A DNA stretch of 64,000 bases from Primula veris (GCA_963682055.1 OY821746.1:19953992-20017991); one strand, 5' to 3'; counted from the stretch's first letter, positions 26,201 through 39,374 are shown. Made by a program: numbers and translations. Notes: generated by a model not told the origin, from the letters alone.

Positions 26201-26289
26201 TAGGATAGAATCTCTCGTTTTTGAGGATATGATCTAACATCGCAGACATCAATTTAAAAGTTTCTAGTCACTCTTTTGTTAAAAGTCGG
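23288..26289. other. AT-rich intergenic DNA with a motif array
   Basis: This holds the upstream region of the F-box gene and then AT-rich DNA. A zone at about 24286-25130 begins with GGGGGCGTTTGGAA and ends near TTCACCAAACAC, which might be a decayed non-autonomous DNA transposon, but the ends pair poorly. Inside it is the AATAAGTCA motif array listed separately. No gene is supported. Confidence 0.4.
24555..24890. repeat. Array of degenerate AATAAGT(C/T)A motifs
   Basis: Around ten variants of AAAATAAGTCAATTT (AATAAGTCACTT, AAAAGTCAATA, AAAATAAGTTATTT, AATAAGTTCC, AATAAGTTACTT, AGAATAAGTCAATTTT, AAATAAGTTAATTTC and others) follow each other at about 20-40 bp spacing. Degenerate low-complexity tandem DNA. 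Confidence 0.6.
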
Positions 26290-27055
26290 TTCTAGTTGTG
26301 ACTTCTACATGTAAGTTCCATCGATTGGTATCAGAGCCTACACCATGCCACGTGAAGGTGATGTCGGCATTGCATTGTTCGTCTAAAAGTAGTCGGATCG
26401 AGTACGCAGCTTGCATATGGATACTCACATCTGTTGCGGCGCAAGAAATGTGATACCGGCATTGCACTATTTACCTTGGGCTAGTCGGGTCTAGTACACA
26501 ACTTGCATGTGTGGGCGCAATGATACGGATCATGGTGGAACATTGGATCCAAGGCATTATAATATGAGTTACAATTGTACCACACCAATAGTTCGGCTAT
26601 TCGTGTGTTGTTCAAATACATTTGGCTATTTTACCCTTATCAGTCAGTCTTTAGGAGCGAGTTCTTCTGAGTGTTACATCAATTGTTATGAGAGTCCAAT
26701 CATGTCTTCAAAAATAACAAAACGAGCAAACACTCTACAGACCAGATAAAAATACTGATAAGTGTCATGTGGCTTTATCGGGGCAGTATCGACAGAGTAG
26801 GCCAGCTTAGCATCGTATACGAGTTGACATATAAGACAGATTAAAATTACTGTAGGTTTAGCAAGCCATGATGCCGGGTCAGTGTCGATAGAGTGGATTA
26901 AGTATGTGATTAAGTACAACGTGGACGTTGTTTGTGGAAGCACAGTGGAGTGATGTGACCCATATCGCCTAGTTGTGAGACTAGACATCAATATAAGAGC
27001 TTATAGGCACCTCACTTTATATGCAACTTTTTAGGGCTGAGTTTTACCTATAAGT
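26290..27055 (+). mobile_element. Remnant of a small non-coding LTR retrotransposon (TRIM-like)
   Basis: TGGTATCAGAGCC at 26326-26338 is the initiator-Met tRNA primer binding site of plant LTR elements. It follows CATGTAAGTTCCATC, and a similar CTATAAGTTCCATC recurs near 27048, which would fit the ends of two short LTRs. Between them are imperfect repeats: one with CGGCATTGCA at 26365 and 26457 (92-bp step), another around AGTATCGACAGAG and AGTGTCGATAGAG near 26785 and 26881. No coding region is present. Boundaries are uncertain. Confidence 0.55.
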
Positions 27056-30052
27056 TCCATCACTTGACTTGACCTCTCACTTTTCTTTCATTTTTTATCA
27101 ATAAACGTTATATATGTATGCAAAAGCTACACAACCACATTTAACTTAAACCTTTGCATTTAGTTTTTTTTTTCTTATTTGAAAAGGATATCATGAAAAT
27201 CTTCTACTATGTTTGGTGATTTTTGTAGACCTATTTGTTAGGAGAAAAATAAATTTAGTATCAGTGTTTAACAATTTAGAAATTCCAATATCATTTTTAA
27301 TTATTTATCTTCTAATAAACAAATTTTGTCATAATTGAGAAACTAACGCTGAACAAAGAACCGAAATTGCACTCGCGTTCTCTCACATATCACATAGTGA
27401 GTGCGATTTTTGTCCACATTCGTAAAAATATATCTCTTAATGTGAGACAATGTGACTGTAATTATATCAATTTATGAAGTCAGCCCTTAATTAGACGAAA
27501 ATTTGTTTATCAATAGTCAATTGTAAAAATGTGGTACTTTAGTGTATAAATTGTTAACCACCGGTAGTTCAGTATACTAAACATATACATATTTTTTTTC
27601 ATTTAGTGACCTACTTAAGACTTTTTTGTGTTAGTTGTTATTTTTATTTTTTTCGTTTGGATGTTTTAACCATAGTCAGGCTTACAACTTGTTTTTTGTT
27701 CCCGTTAGTGTTAATGTCAAAATTTTGAAAATAAAATAAAATTGAGAATTGTTTTTTTTTTTCTAATGCTCCATGATGCGGTCTGATATTACACGATGCT
27801 ATTTGATATTACATTAAGCCATTTGAAGTGATGTTATTTGAAGCTATGATCGTTTCTCTCTAGCTTGCACGCATACGAGCAAATGACAAAAAGTTGAAAA
27901 TTTTGGTTACCGTACGGGAATGGTAAATCAATACAAAAAAAGTTATTTATTTATTTATATATATATATATAAATATGATTCACCATACTAATTAAAATCT
28001 TCCAAAACATAATTAACAATCTTAATAAACAATTTAACTTTAAGTACGACATTTTTCATCGAATGTTATTATTTTTCATAGCTAATGTGTAAAATAAATT
28101 AATTAAGTTTATTATACTTGTAGATAATAAAATATTCATATCATTATTTTAATAAATTTATATTTTAATTAATTAGTTTTTATGAAATAAATCAAATTAA
28201 ACTTCTAACCGTACCAAAAAAATATCGGAAACGTATCTGTCGCGTATCCTTTTTATACCCAAGCCGTTCTGAAATGGCCATAGACAAGAAAAGTCAACGG
28301 TATTTGAAATGGCATACCGGGTACTCCAGATTAAAGAAGATTGAACTAGGCGTTCTAGCTAAACTGTCCCCTTTAACTATTTTACTTTTCTTTTCCTATA
28401 TTATTATATAAATATTTTTATTGATATAGGCAATTTTTCTTTATACTATCTTTTTTCTTATGCTCTATATTTATTTTTTCAATTTGTTTTCTTTGGGAAT
28501 CTTGTTTATGTTTCTTTTTCCTTTATAATAAAAATTGAATACGAAACTTTAAATAGCGATGACGGAAAAAGAAAAGGTAAGTAGAATAGTAGATAATGAA
28601 GAGCAAACAATCTAAAAGGAAGAAAATTTTAAGAGATTGACATTTCAGCACTTTAGCATCTAAAATGTACATAATGTTAAAACAGAAACACAAATTTGAC
28701 TTTATTAATATTGATACTCGGGGAAATTTAAGTTTAATAGGATGCTATGGTTTTAAATTTTTAATATAAAAAGAGACATGCATTTTTATTGTTAACGATT
28801 TAGTACACATGACTTCTTCTTCTATAATAATGTCCTCTTCTTTAATTTCATTCATCCTTATATATCTCCTACATATTTACTTTCCCAATAAAATCTTTCC
28901 ATTGAAATTTAAACTGCACACCCTTAATTATTTAATAATAACACGAAAAAAACAAATTATGTAAAAAAAATTGTTGAAAACAACAGTAAAGAGAAACAAA
29001 AAACACAATTGGGAAAAAATTTACATCATGAAGCGTGAAATGAAACCTTGGGGAAGAGACGGTAAAATATACATGAAGAAAAATGAACAAGATAGTATCG
29101 AGGAAAAAAATAAAGAAATTATAGAGAGCACAAAAAAAAAAAACATACTTAGTAAGTAGTAACAAGAAAACATAACAAAAACAAAAATGATGGCATCATT
29201 TTAAATCAAACGACACTCTATAGAAAAAATTATAAACTAACATAAAAAAAAAAAGATAATAGAATCAAAGAAAGAAAATAAAAAAAACATATAAAACATC
29301 AAGCAAAACAAAAGAAAATAGAGGAGGAAAAAATTACAACATCATGGAACGAAAACTCACATTTTTTTTAATAGAAAATAGCAAAAAATATATAAAAGTT
29401 GTGTAATTACTAACCGTGAAACATAAGAGATAGAGAGAGGAGGTGTGGCTATGTGCACAAAAGAAATAGAGAGTTTATTTGACCTTGCTGTACATAGATA
29501 CTTAGATCGAAATATGACTTCCTTTTTTATAGGTGAATTAGTTAATGCATATTGCATGTACAGATTAAACCAGACTACTAATAATTGATCTATACTTCTA
29601 TAGTAGTTTAGTTTCTAAAAGCTTACTAGTAGTTGATTATTTTCTCTAATTTAAATGAGATGGATGGAGTAATTTAGATCTAAAAAAACCATGCATAAAC
29701 AAATTGCCGCATTTGTCGATTTGTCATAACCCCCATTTTGAAATTTTTTTATGAAAAAATAGTTTTTTTTTTAATGTATTTTGATCAAAATCTGTAAATT
29801 TTAGTGTTTCAGCCCCCTCCCCCCAATTTCGTAAAATAACTTTATATAAGCTGTTTTTTTTTATAGAAAATCAGCTCTGACATTTCAAAATCTTGGTTCC
29901 GTCACTGTTTGTCAGAACTTGGATCGTTCGTAACCTATGGTACAAAAGTATAAATATGTTTTATGTGCTTGATTAGTTCCGTGAAACATTATTTGTTCGA
30001 AGCAAAAATTCCGGCTTTATCAATTCTGTAAAAGCACCATTATAAATAATGT
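27056..30052. other. AT-rich intergenic DNA, no gene supported
   Basis: Mostly very AT-rich sequence; ORFs here are low-complexity (Phe- or Lys-rich). A stretch with GTATCGGAAACGTATC near 28222 shares a motif with 48.4 kb. A repeat fragment at about 29720-29912 contains TTTTGATCAAAATCTGT, ends in TTGGTTCCGTCACTG, and resembles 36154-36377. Confidence 0.4.
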
Positions 30053-30553
30053 ATGTCAACTCCACCCAAGAAATCTTTTTTAAAAAAAAAGACTAGGGCT
30101 CGATGCCAAAATGAATTTAGAATTGTGAAAGTAGGGGTTCACAAAATTAGATTGCGCCGAGTTTCAGACACCACTGATGCTACCTTAATGAGGGCTCCGC
30201 AAAAGCCCAAAAAAAGACCGTCCGGTATGCAAGAGATGGTCTCAGATGCCATTGAATCAGGCTTCCTTTTTTTTTTTTTTTCTTCTCTAGATCTGATTCT
30301 ATCCTTCCAAAAGAAAAGAGCAATGTGTAGTCACATCTCTTGGATCAATAATCCGAACCGGTCAGCCTATAGACATTTGAGGGAAGTTCACCCTGAGATG
30401 AAAGATAATTTAGCATTGGCTTCCTTAGTTTTCTTATTAATAGAATCCAATTACACCCTGGTTAGAAATAAGGGTCCGATTCGGATCCCTCAGTTGTTTA
30501 CCTTTCCTTCCGCACCTTTTCCTCGAAATGAGAAAGAAGATGGTACACTTTGA
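30053..30553 (+). CDS. Unrecognised ORF of 166 codons, possible organelle or gene-fragment insertion
   Basis: An open frame starting at ATG, clearly less AT-rich than the neighbouring DNA and basic at its start (KKSFLKKKTRARC). A run of Phe codons near residue 73 comes from a poly-T tract. The middle, around SHISWINNPNRSAYRHLREV, has normal amino-acid composition. I recognise no domain. The composition change at both borders suggests inserted DNA, for example a mitochondrial or plastid fragment or part of another gene. A chance ORF cannot be excluded. Confidence 0.3.
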   Translation: MSTPPKKSFLKKKTRARCQNEFRIVKVGVHKIRLRRVSDTTDATLMRAPQKPKKRPSGMQEMVSDAIESGFLFFFFSSLDLILSFQKKRAMCSHISWINNPNRSAYRHLREVHPEMKDNLALASLVFLLIESNYTLVRNKGPIRIPQLFTFPSAPFPRNEKEDGTL

Positions 30554-31344
30554 CTTGGCAAAAAGAAAAGAAAAATTTTCCGATACATATAAATAGAATT
30601 CTAGTGGATTAGAGAAAGTGAGCAAAATAGTTATTTTAATATCAAAACAAAAAACAGATTTATGAATCATATTATGAATACTAAACTGTAAAACAAAGCA
30701 TGAAAAAGATCATACTCATAACAGAAAATACGCCACTCCCTGAGATGTGTGTGTACATAACTGGGGTTAACAAAAATGATGGCTGTAAGAGAAAACAATA
30801 CTAAAAGAAACCATAAATATTTCTGAAATTGAAATGGCCTGGTCGACAATATTTCTGGGAGTTGTCATTTACATTTTACAGTCATCGGAACAGGTAATTT
30901 TGTTTAATAGCATCGCAGAGAAAGCTCTACATGCTTCTTTCAAATTGAAATAAAAATAAATATTAGTCATTTATGCGTCTTTTATCTTTTGAAAACAAAA
31001 TTGTGGAAAGGACGTTCCGCCGTGAGTTTTGAAAAGAAGTAGAAGACAAACGCGGAATCATTAAGACCCTCGTGTATCAATGTCTCATTATGAAGATTTT
31101 CTCAAAATGTGACAGACAAGTCTTCTAACAATTCTGATTAAAACATTATGAGAAAAGTAATACATGAAGATTTTCCCAAAAAAGTTGAACACAAATGAAA
31201 TGAATGTTACAACAAAAAGATATATTCGTTAAATCCAACTCGATCACACAACTTTTGCACCTTTTTCACCGACATCAACACTATACAACAATTCTACGTG
31301 TCTATGTTCTTCACTACTTCGAAAGGATTAATTTAAGACACTGT
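30554..31344. other. Intergenic DNA, 3' flank of the hydrolase gene
   Basis: No gene seen. The part close to 31345 probably holds the 3' UTR of the minus-strand hydrolase gene. Confidence 0.4.
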
Positions 31345-34300
31345 TTACAATCGTCGACCAAATCTCAAACACTTGTTATGCTTAGCCTCTGTCATACTAG
31401 TGGACTGAGTAAGAGCTGATTTTGTCTCTTTGGTGAAAGAAATTTTCTCCATTGCATTTACAAACTTACGCAAGTGTTTTATAAATTCAGGAAATGTTTC
31501 GAGGTTGCAGTGACCTCCACCCTTGATCCATAAAGGATCGTATTTTTCTTTTGCAAGTTCCCATAATCGCTTACCATGTGACAAGTCGACTATGTCGTCA
31601 TTTGTTCCCTGCAAAGAGTAAGGGAAACAGTCGGTTTCTTTCGGATACATAAAGAAAGTGTTGTGCAGCAATCCTTTAGAAAATATGGTTTAGCAAGCTT
31701 AAAGTTTCAAGTCATTTCAAACCAGAAAAAAAAAAAAAAAAAACTGCGCCAAATATCAGCAATAAGGGGGCTGCCGGTTTATCAGTAAAAATTGATATCG
31801 AGTAGCTTTGAAGACTAAATTAACTCCTAAGCATTTTTTGTTTGTAAACACAGTCAATACGATTATCTTCCTCTCAGACATTTTTCTACACAAAAAAAGG
31901 ACAAGGGTGATTTCCCGAGTTTCCTAATAGTGGAGGCAGACGAACCGCCCTCACCATTTTTGTTAAGATAAACTCCTCCAAAATTATGTTCCTCTTATTT
32001 TGTTGCAAAAAACCTCGGAATGATGCATAAACCATAATTTATGATTTCACTTGTCAAACCATAATTCTAAATACAAGAGTCACAAGTTGTAACCACCGTG
32101 TAGAAGCCCTCATGTGTTGATATGTTCAAAACTTACATGGTAAGGGGTCCTCTTTTTGAAAAATTATGGGCAATCGTCGTGAAAATATAAAAGAGGGTCG
32201 AGAAACATGAGCATTGGAAGGATTTCTAGGCTTTATGGAAAATATTAGTTCTGATTGCTTTCTTGAAAATTTACTAAACTAGGATATCAAAAACAATGAA
32301 ATGTAAAAAATTGCAAGTATACTAGATCTGGGTTAGCATTTAACCATGCTTATATTCATGATTGTCTACATATACTGTATATCTTGAGTTAACCTTAAGC
32401 ATACTTGTATCTTCAAAACCTTCAATTTTGAAGATATCCGACCTTTCTATCACCTTGTCTTATCCCAAACTAGCCTAAGAGTTGTAACGGAGGAAAGATC
32501 CTACTCTGGATATTCTATTTAGAAATTTTTGATGCAGTTTTAGATCAAGTTTTGTACTGAAAAAAGCTTCATATTGAGAAGGACATAAAGAGAAAATGGG
32601 AGAAAAAAAAGAGGGGATAAGATCAAACAAAAATATTTCAGAAATTTTACAGCCTATAGTTGAGAATAAAAAAATGCATTGCTATATTGCAAAAACTTAC
32701 ATGTATAACTAGAACTGGACAGCTGACATTCCGTATTTTGTCTATATTCTGCACAATTGGAAAAAGATAAGATCCTCGGTCCAGATCTAGAATAATTAGA
32801 AGATCCAGAATTAGGAATGAGAGAGGGAATGATTAAAAGGAATTACTTTGAAAATGTCAAACCAGAATGTCATTTTCACCGGATATAAAACTCGAATGCC
32901 GGATAGTATAGCACTGTGAAGAACAACGGCTCTTAATCTCTGTAAACGAGAAGCCAAATGCACTGTGGGCCCACTTCCAACGGATTGACCATACAAAATT
33001 AAATCTTCTTGCTTAACACCATAATCGTCCTTCAAACAATTGTACACAGCTTCTATGTCATGGTATGTGTTGTACTCGGATGGCTGTAAACGTATTTATA
33101 AACCAATTATGGATAATAATCAAAATTCACAAATATGGGACCGTTTTAGTTATAGTTTTAGAACTTCATTTTTCTTTGTTCTCGCTCAAAATTTCACTGA
33201 TTTAATTGAACTTTCATAAATTTGCTGATTTCACGTAAAGATCGACTCACAAAAACCTTATATTGTGAAACTGTGATGGAGTTTAGGATGTATCTAAGAT
33301 TACTGTTTGGGCATTTTTAGCAAACACGACAAAATCTAGTCTGAGATTGTGAACAGCTAAGATCTCTTGTTTATGTTTTCCTTGTGCTTTTGAGGAGCTT
33401 TATCAATGTAAACTTAATAGGATATTTCCAAATCTCGAGATTAATTCAACTTTAAGATTGGTTATCGAATTTTACCTTACCGGTGGAGGCTCCATAGCCT
33501 GAATAATCATAACTGCAATAGAGAAACATGTTTTGAGTTGATACAGAGACAAGAAAACCTAGAACAAACGGGAAAAAAAACATATAAAAAAATTAAAAAC
33601 TGCCTTTTAGTCTCTGTTTTTGTAGGCATTAGCCAGGTCCAGAAAAAAGAAACTAAATAGTGCTAGGCAAGGTTATAAAAGGATAATGTGGCTCAGAGAC
33701 AAGATATAAGATAACAGAATTTGAACAGCAACGGAGAAAATTCATATCTACACAAGTAGAACGAGAAAAGACAATTATATGTATGCCAAATTTACCCTTA
33801 TGCAACTGATCTCATCAAATTAGCCAACTTAAACTACGGATGGCGAGCAAGTGGTTAGTCCAAATGGGGGCTACGCTACCTACATCACTAGATTGAACCA
33901 CAGACAAACTAAATCACATTAAAGTAACTAAACAAAAGAGCTTATTACATAAAAGTGGTGTGTATAATAGAAATAAAACAATAATTCAGAAAATAAACTT
34001 GCAAAAGGGCAACAAGGGCCGACGTATCAACCGTTGTAAGATTTACAATAAAATTTTCAATTCTTGATATAGAATTTTGGATACATCATCTGAAACATAC
34101 AATATTACAATGAATGTTTTTGGAATTTTTTGGAGCCACTTGTAGTTTTCAGAAGTAGAAATTCTGCGCCCCGCAAAATATAAAGTGAAATTTCAAAATA
34201 TTGAAGGCTTTCAAAAAATGATACGCATATATCAACCCATTCAAAGTTATTTAATCAATCTCATAAGAAGTATTTGAAAACTAGAAAAAAAATTCAAGTA

Positions 34301-36720
34301 GACAAAGTACATTCGCAGTAATTAAATCTTCATAACTAATGTGAGGAGCAGACAATTTACGTCAATCCATGAACCCAGAAAAAACAAAAGAATAAATCTA
34401 ACAAGCACATGGAAAACATCGTTCACGATAGAAAAAAATCACATAATATCAAGCATAAAAATACAAAACCAGAGGGGTAAAACATTATGGAGAAGTATAA
34501 TATTTCATCATGGGGAAAAAAGAATGAAATTTCAATGACAGGAAAATTTAAAATCCTCAAACCAACACTAAAAATGTCTAACATAGATCCTTAATTCCTT
34601 ATCTAACCCTAAAATGTAAAGCAAAACGAACTTAATAACTAACCATAAAAACTGACAAGATTACACTACATCTAATATACAGATATTAACAACAAAAGAC
34701 CTGTTAATCTAAACAAGAGAATAATAGAAGCTAATCATTCTACAAGTAGAAATGAGTATTGTATCACTTTGTTTTGCGAAATAGAAATCATCAAAGTTCG
34801 GATCTTTAAACAACTAACATACTCAAATAAAAACAAAAATATCTACCATATAAGAAAAAATAGTGTCATCAACAACAACCAAAACTAAAGATCACACTGG
34901 GCTTTGTAAATAATACTTCATGACATATTTATTGTTACAATTTCGTTACAATGTTTTTTGGAAGTTACTTACAATGCTATGGACTTATACTCTAATAATT
35001 ATCAACATACAGATGGAATAATAATCATTCTTTGTCACCATAAAAACAAAATTAAGAAAAAGGATTACTACACAACAAATATCCAGATCTGAAACAATCA
35101 AGAAATGCAGACATCTAAAAGATAGCAAATTCGTAAACTGATTTTATTAAAAGAAAGGAAAGCAAATTATATTTAAGAATAAGAATTGTGATAATTATCT
35201 GACTAAATTATTCAATTAAATATATCTTCATTCACCATCAATAAGAAAAGTCAGACCAAAAAACAAATAACATGAGTATACACCCCCTTAGACAACATAT
35301 GAACTGATTTTTCTCTATCAACAACAAAGAAAAATATTATATATGTATAATTGTTTTTTGAACTTGTATCGCTGCAATAAACTGAAGAAATGATACACTT
35401 CAAATACACTGTACAATAATAATAATTATAGTAATAATCCTCATTCCTTCTTACTATTGCACAAAATAAAATGAAATGGTCGTATAATCATACACACATC
35501 AGCAGAAAAAAAAAAAACAGACCTCAAAACAACCAACAAACAAGAATCTACACGCTTAAAGCATCAGTAACTGATTTCCACAACAAAAAGGAAAATCACA
35601 GAGTGCTTTAAATTTATAGGTAACTATTAAAATTTCATTAAAAAATCCTAAAAAGACGGACAGAAAGAAAAAAACTCGTTTCTTCATCCACAGATAAGCT
35701 AGAAAAGAAAATCCTAGCAATTTTAACTAGGTTGGAACAAAAGATGATGAAAAATAAATTTTTCTATGTAATTTAATTATAATCTTAACAAGAAACTGAT
35801 CTTTTACCCTGCATCATGAATATTTATTTATTTATCGATTTTAGCATTTCAACCCCCGCAACTACGAGAGAAAAAACTAGTTCCGCCACTGCCCCTCAGC
35901 CCCTCCACACAGGCTAAAACAGACCCCAGCACCCCTAAATTGAAGAAAACCATATCGAGAAAAGAAAACTGATCTTTTACCATGTATCATGATTTTTTTT
36001 TAATCGATTTTAGAACTTCAACCCCCGTAATTACAGGAAAAAAAAAGAATTTAGTTCCGTACTGCCCCTCCCGTATTTGGAAAAAAAAATCATACAGAAT
36101 ATTTGAACCTCCCATTTAAAGTTTCTGATTTCATCTGCGTTGTTGATCTCACGAAGGAACTAGGTGGAGACATGCGGGGGCCACGCTCGTGCCCCCTTAA
36201 TAAATTTAATGGAAAAGTAAAAAAAATTCTATATATTTTGATCAAAATCTTAAAAAAAATATAATTCACCAATCACCCACCCCCTGTTACGGAAAAAAAT
36301 TTCTCATATGAGGTATGAAAAAAAATTAAATAGAATATCGGACCATCTCATTTTGGATTCCTGATTCCGTCACTGATCTTAATAAAAACCAAAGATGAAA
36401 TAAAAAGAAAAGGGTTATATAAACCTCATGATATTGACCCGGAGATGAGCTCTGAGCTCAATAAAAAGCTCTTGCATCTGTCCCAAATCCGCCGCATTTC
36501 CATGTGAGTACAAAATCGTAAACCTACCGAACGGATGTTTCCAAAACGTGGCAACCACTTTGTTACCCCCTTTTGTATCTAACAAATGTACATCTACGTT
36601 TTTATCCGCCGTTAGGCCCGTAAAAACCAGCCGATCCTCCTCTTTGTACACCTCATACGTTGGCGGGTCCGGTGGGAAAAAAGCAAACTTTGCCGCTACA
36701 TTAGAGGTTACATTTCCCAT
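31345..36720 (-). CDS. ABHD17-like alpha/beta hydrolase (putative protein depalmitoylase), five exons
   Basis: Exons on minus: 36425-36720, 33476-33512, 32847-33083, 32701-32748 and 31345-31608, all GT-AG. They join to 882 nt, a 293-aa protein. The start MGNVTS fits N-myristoylation (Gly2, Ser6). [11 protein letters not shown] near residue 71 is the HG oxyanion-type motif. The nucleophile Ser lies in YGQSVGSGP (about residue 140), the acid Asp in [12 protein letters not shown] (about 210), and the His in GGGHCNLE (about 237). The 37-nt exon 2 encodes [13 protein letters not shown] with the split codon. The ABHD17 family removes palmitate from membrane proteins, and plant members are described as ABHD17-like acyl protein thioesterases; the specific substrate is unknown. 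The purine-rich GA repeat at 36904-36928 lies just upstream and may be in the 5' UTR or promoter. The large first intron (33513-36424) holds repeat fragments. Confidence 0.93.
35830..36377. repeat. Repeat fragments in hydrolase intron 1 ending in TTCCGTCACTG-type tails
   Basis: ATTTTAGCATTTCAACCCCC and ATTTTAGAACTTCAACCCCC, each preceded by TGATCTTTTACC and ending at TAGTTCCG(C)CACTGCCCC or a variant, occur at about 35800-35895 and 35970-36070. A related piece at 36154-36377 has TTTTGATCAAAATCTTAAAA and ends in CCTGATTCCGTCACTG. The same piece type is seen at 29.7-29.9 kb. These are pieces of one dispersed repeat family; its class is not determined. Confidence 0.5.
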
Positions 36721-36903
36721 TTAAGCTCGACCGACCCAGTTCAGATCAGAGGGTTGTTAAGATACCCTTTTGAGGATTTTGAGAAATTTGAAGGGGAGAT
36801 ATGTGAAATTTGTGATTTTTTCCCTAGCTTTTTTGGTGGGAAAAATTATGTGTTTTTTTTTTTCCAACTTTTTTTTGTGAGAAATAGATCCGTTCAAAGC
36901 GCT

Positions 36904-36928
36904 AGAGAGAGAGAGAGAGAGAGAGAGA
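36904..36928. repeat. (GA)n microsatellite upstream of the hydrolase ATG
   Basis: About twelve GA units, 184-208 bp upstream of the hydrolase start codon (CT repeat on the gene's sense strand). CT/GA repeats are common in plant 5' UTRs. Confidence 0.9.
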
Positions 36929-37142
36929 TGGTTATGATATGAGAAGGATGAACAGATAGAAGTGTTAGATAATGTTTGGTTCAAATCTCAACAATCTGGT
37001 TACTTAATGGGACAGCTAATTAAGGCTTCTAACTTTAGCTTACACTGAAACCAATTTCCTAATTACATTAATATCTTAACTTTATTATTCCATTCCTATC
37101 GACATAATTGTCCTGATTTTCATTTTCACATGTTTCTATATA

Positions 37143-37343
37143 TTTTATCCATTCCAAAATATTTAGTCACAATAAAATTATATATAATTTTTACCGGTAA
37201 AAAACTCATACTTAAATTATAAAATATAAATGTTAAACGATCTGTTTTTGAAAATTTTTATTTTGATAATTTAAAATTTAGTTTTTCGTTGTTCAAAATT
37301 GCATATAAATTCGTGATCGACAAACAATTTGAAACAGATGAAG
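37143..37343. mobile_element. Stowaway-like MITE, 201 bp
   Basis: The left end TTTTATCCATTCCAAAATAT and the right end (reverse complement CTTCATCTGTTTCAAATTGT) are imperfect inverted repeats flanked by TA. ATAATTTTTACCGGTAAAAA near the left and TTCAAAATTGCATATAAATT near the right are the usual subterminal parts. Confidence 0.65.
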
Positions 37344-38270
37344 TAATAATTTTTTATTTTTTATTTTTTGATATATTTCTTTTTGGTAATTAAATCATAT
37401 CAGAATTACAATTATAATTTTATATTTTAAGCAAGAAACAGTTTTTGTTTAATATTTTATTGAATTATTAAATGAAATTGTTTAAAATATTTAAATATCA
37501 TAATTTCAATGCATGATACTCATTTCCGACGGAGGGGGTAATTAGATACTCATTTCCGAAGGGAGGGAGTAATTAGAGGAGGGGTTCCCATTAATTGGCT
37601 TTTCTTATTTAGTGATAATATTGGAATAGTCCATTTAGAGAGAAAATACTAATTAATTTCAGTGGGTAGAATGCAAATGTCTAAAATGATATTAACTCGT
37701 TTAATCTACCAAATTACCAATTTGGCTAGTGAATCTCCAAAAGTGAACTCATAAGGCCAAAACTAACAACTTATGTTTTTTTGGTAACTTGATTGCATGT
37801 AGATACAGTATTACACGGCTACAATTATATTGCAACAACTCAGGGTCAATCCTGGAAAAGAAATTGATACAATTCAAGGAATTAAAGCGTCTAAAATTCA
37901 AAACGGTAACGCTTACATAAAAATCAGCTGGTCAATTTGATTCGAGTCTGTTTTTTCAATTATCATCCAATTCTTATCTACTATTTTATTTAGTTAGTAC
38001 TTGTATTAGTGATAAGTATTGCCTACTAACCAAAATGTTGTTGTTTTCCAATATTAAACGGGATGGATTAAATTCGTTATATTTAAATCGTATCTTTCGC
38101 ACTCCCTATTTGACCGTGTTTATGTGACATTGTTTATTTCAATTGACAACCCCAACATAATCACTCTAAATTGATAAGCATTTTGTTTAACCAAAACAAG
38201 TTGTGTTAAAAAATGCTTGCAGAAGTTGAAGCTTTAATTACAATTTTGGTCTTTAACGATATAATTATTA

Positions 38271-38473
38271 CTTCATCCGTTCTCATTTAATTACGTGTAA
38301 TTTTGATCTTTATCGGCTTATAACTTGTATTAAAATTATCAAAATAATTTTTTTTAAATTTAATATATGATTAACTTTTGAAAATTTTCACATCAACAAT
38401 TGTCATATCAGTTCTTGACTGATCAAAATTGCACGTATTTTCGTAATGAACAATTAAATAAGAACGGATTGAG
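38271..38473. mobile_element. Stowaway-like MITE, 203 bp
   Basis: The left end CTTCATCCGTTCTCATTTAA and the right end (reverse complement CTCAATCCGTTCTTATTTAA) match at most positions. TA flanks both ends (38269-38270 and 38474-38475). Inside, GTGTAATTTTGATC on the left pairs with GATCAAAATTGCAC on the right. This is the best preserved of the three Stowaway-like elements. Confidence 0.85.
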
Positions 38474-39374
38474 TACCAAATATTGGCCGGTTTGGTTAAT
38501 TCACTTAGTTTTGCAAAAAAATAAAATAATTCACATATGTTCAACCCCAACACTATTTTATGATAAATACTACCGTAAACCCGCTCTACTAAATTTAAGG
38601 GTGTGACTTTCATTAAAAACTGAACACATGTTAATAACCCAAAAAATAACTAGTTTAAAATTAATTCAAAATACAAACTATAAAGTTTAATTGGTTGTCG
38701 CACCCACTAAAATAGTAGATCGGAGTAATATAATTGTTTTTCTTCTTTTATACAAATCGGAAAGTCATTGGGACGATTTTTGGCTAGCAAACTATGAACA
38801 TTCATTGCTCTCCATATGTTTTGAACTAAACGAGTAATGTCCAAGATATATGTGTGTGATTATTGTTTTAAAAATAGTATATTCTATTAATTATCCCTTT
38901 ATTTTTCCATTGAGTTTTAATAAAAATATAAAAATTGTTTACGCATAATAGATAGGGGTGCAAATAAAAAGATGTAAAATATTTGTTTGTTTTTTTTTGC
39001 TTTTTTTTTATTACGAGTGGTGGAAAACTTTCCACATCGTTCGATTGGAACCATTCAACAACCATCCCAATAGTTTATATAGATTATTCACAAGGTTTCA
39101 ACAATTAAATTATACTATATTTTATAGACAAATCAATAAGAAGTGACATTATTTGGTCATAAGTCATAACTATTAGTACAGAACTTTGGTTAAAAAAAGG
39201 CGGTATCTATCCCCATGGAAGGGTGGGGACAATTTGTTGGGTTTGATACTATTTCGAATACAATAATAAAAGGACAATAAATAAAAGAGACAGGAACGCA
39301 AAGGAAATAAACAATTTTATTTTTCACAATTGGAGTATGAATTACAATTCCTGACTCAACAAATAAATAAAACT

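Larger units (their letters stand above)
36721..39229. other. Hydrolase upstream region and intergenic DNA with MITEs
   Basis: Contains the (GA)n tract and the two Stowaway-like MITEs listed separately. At 37515-37572 the motif TACTCATTTCCGA followed by GGAGGGGGTAATTAG or GGGAGGGAGTAATTAG occurs twice in tandem, resembling ends of Stowaway elements. No gene seen. Confidence 0.5.
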
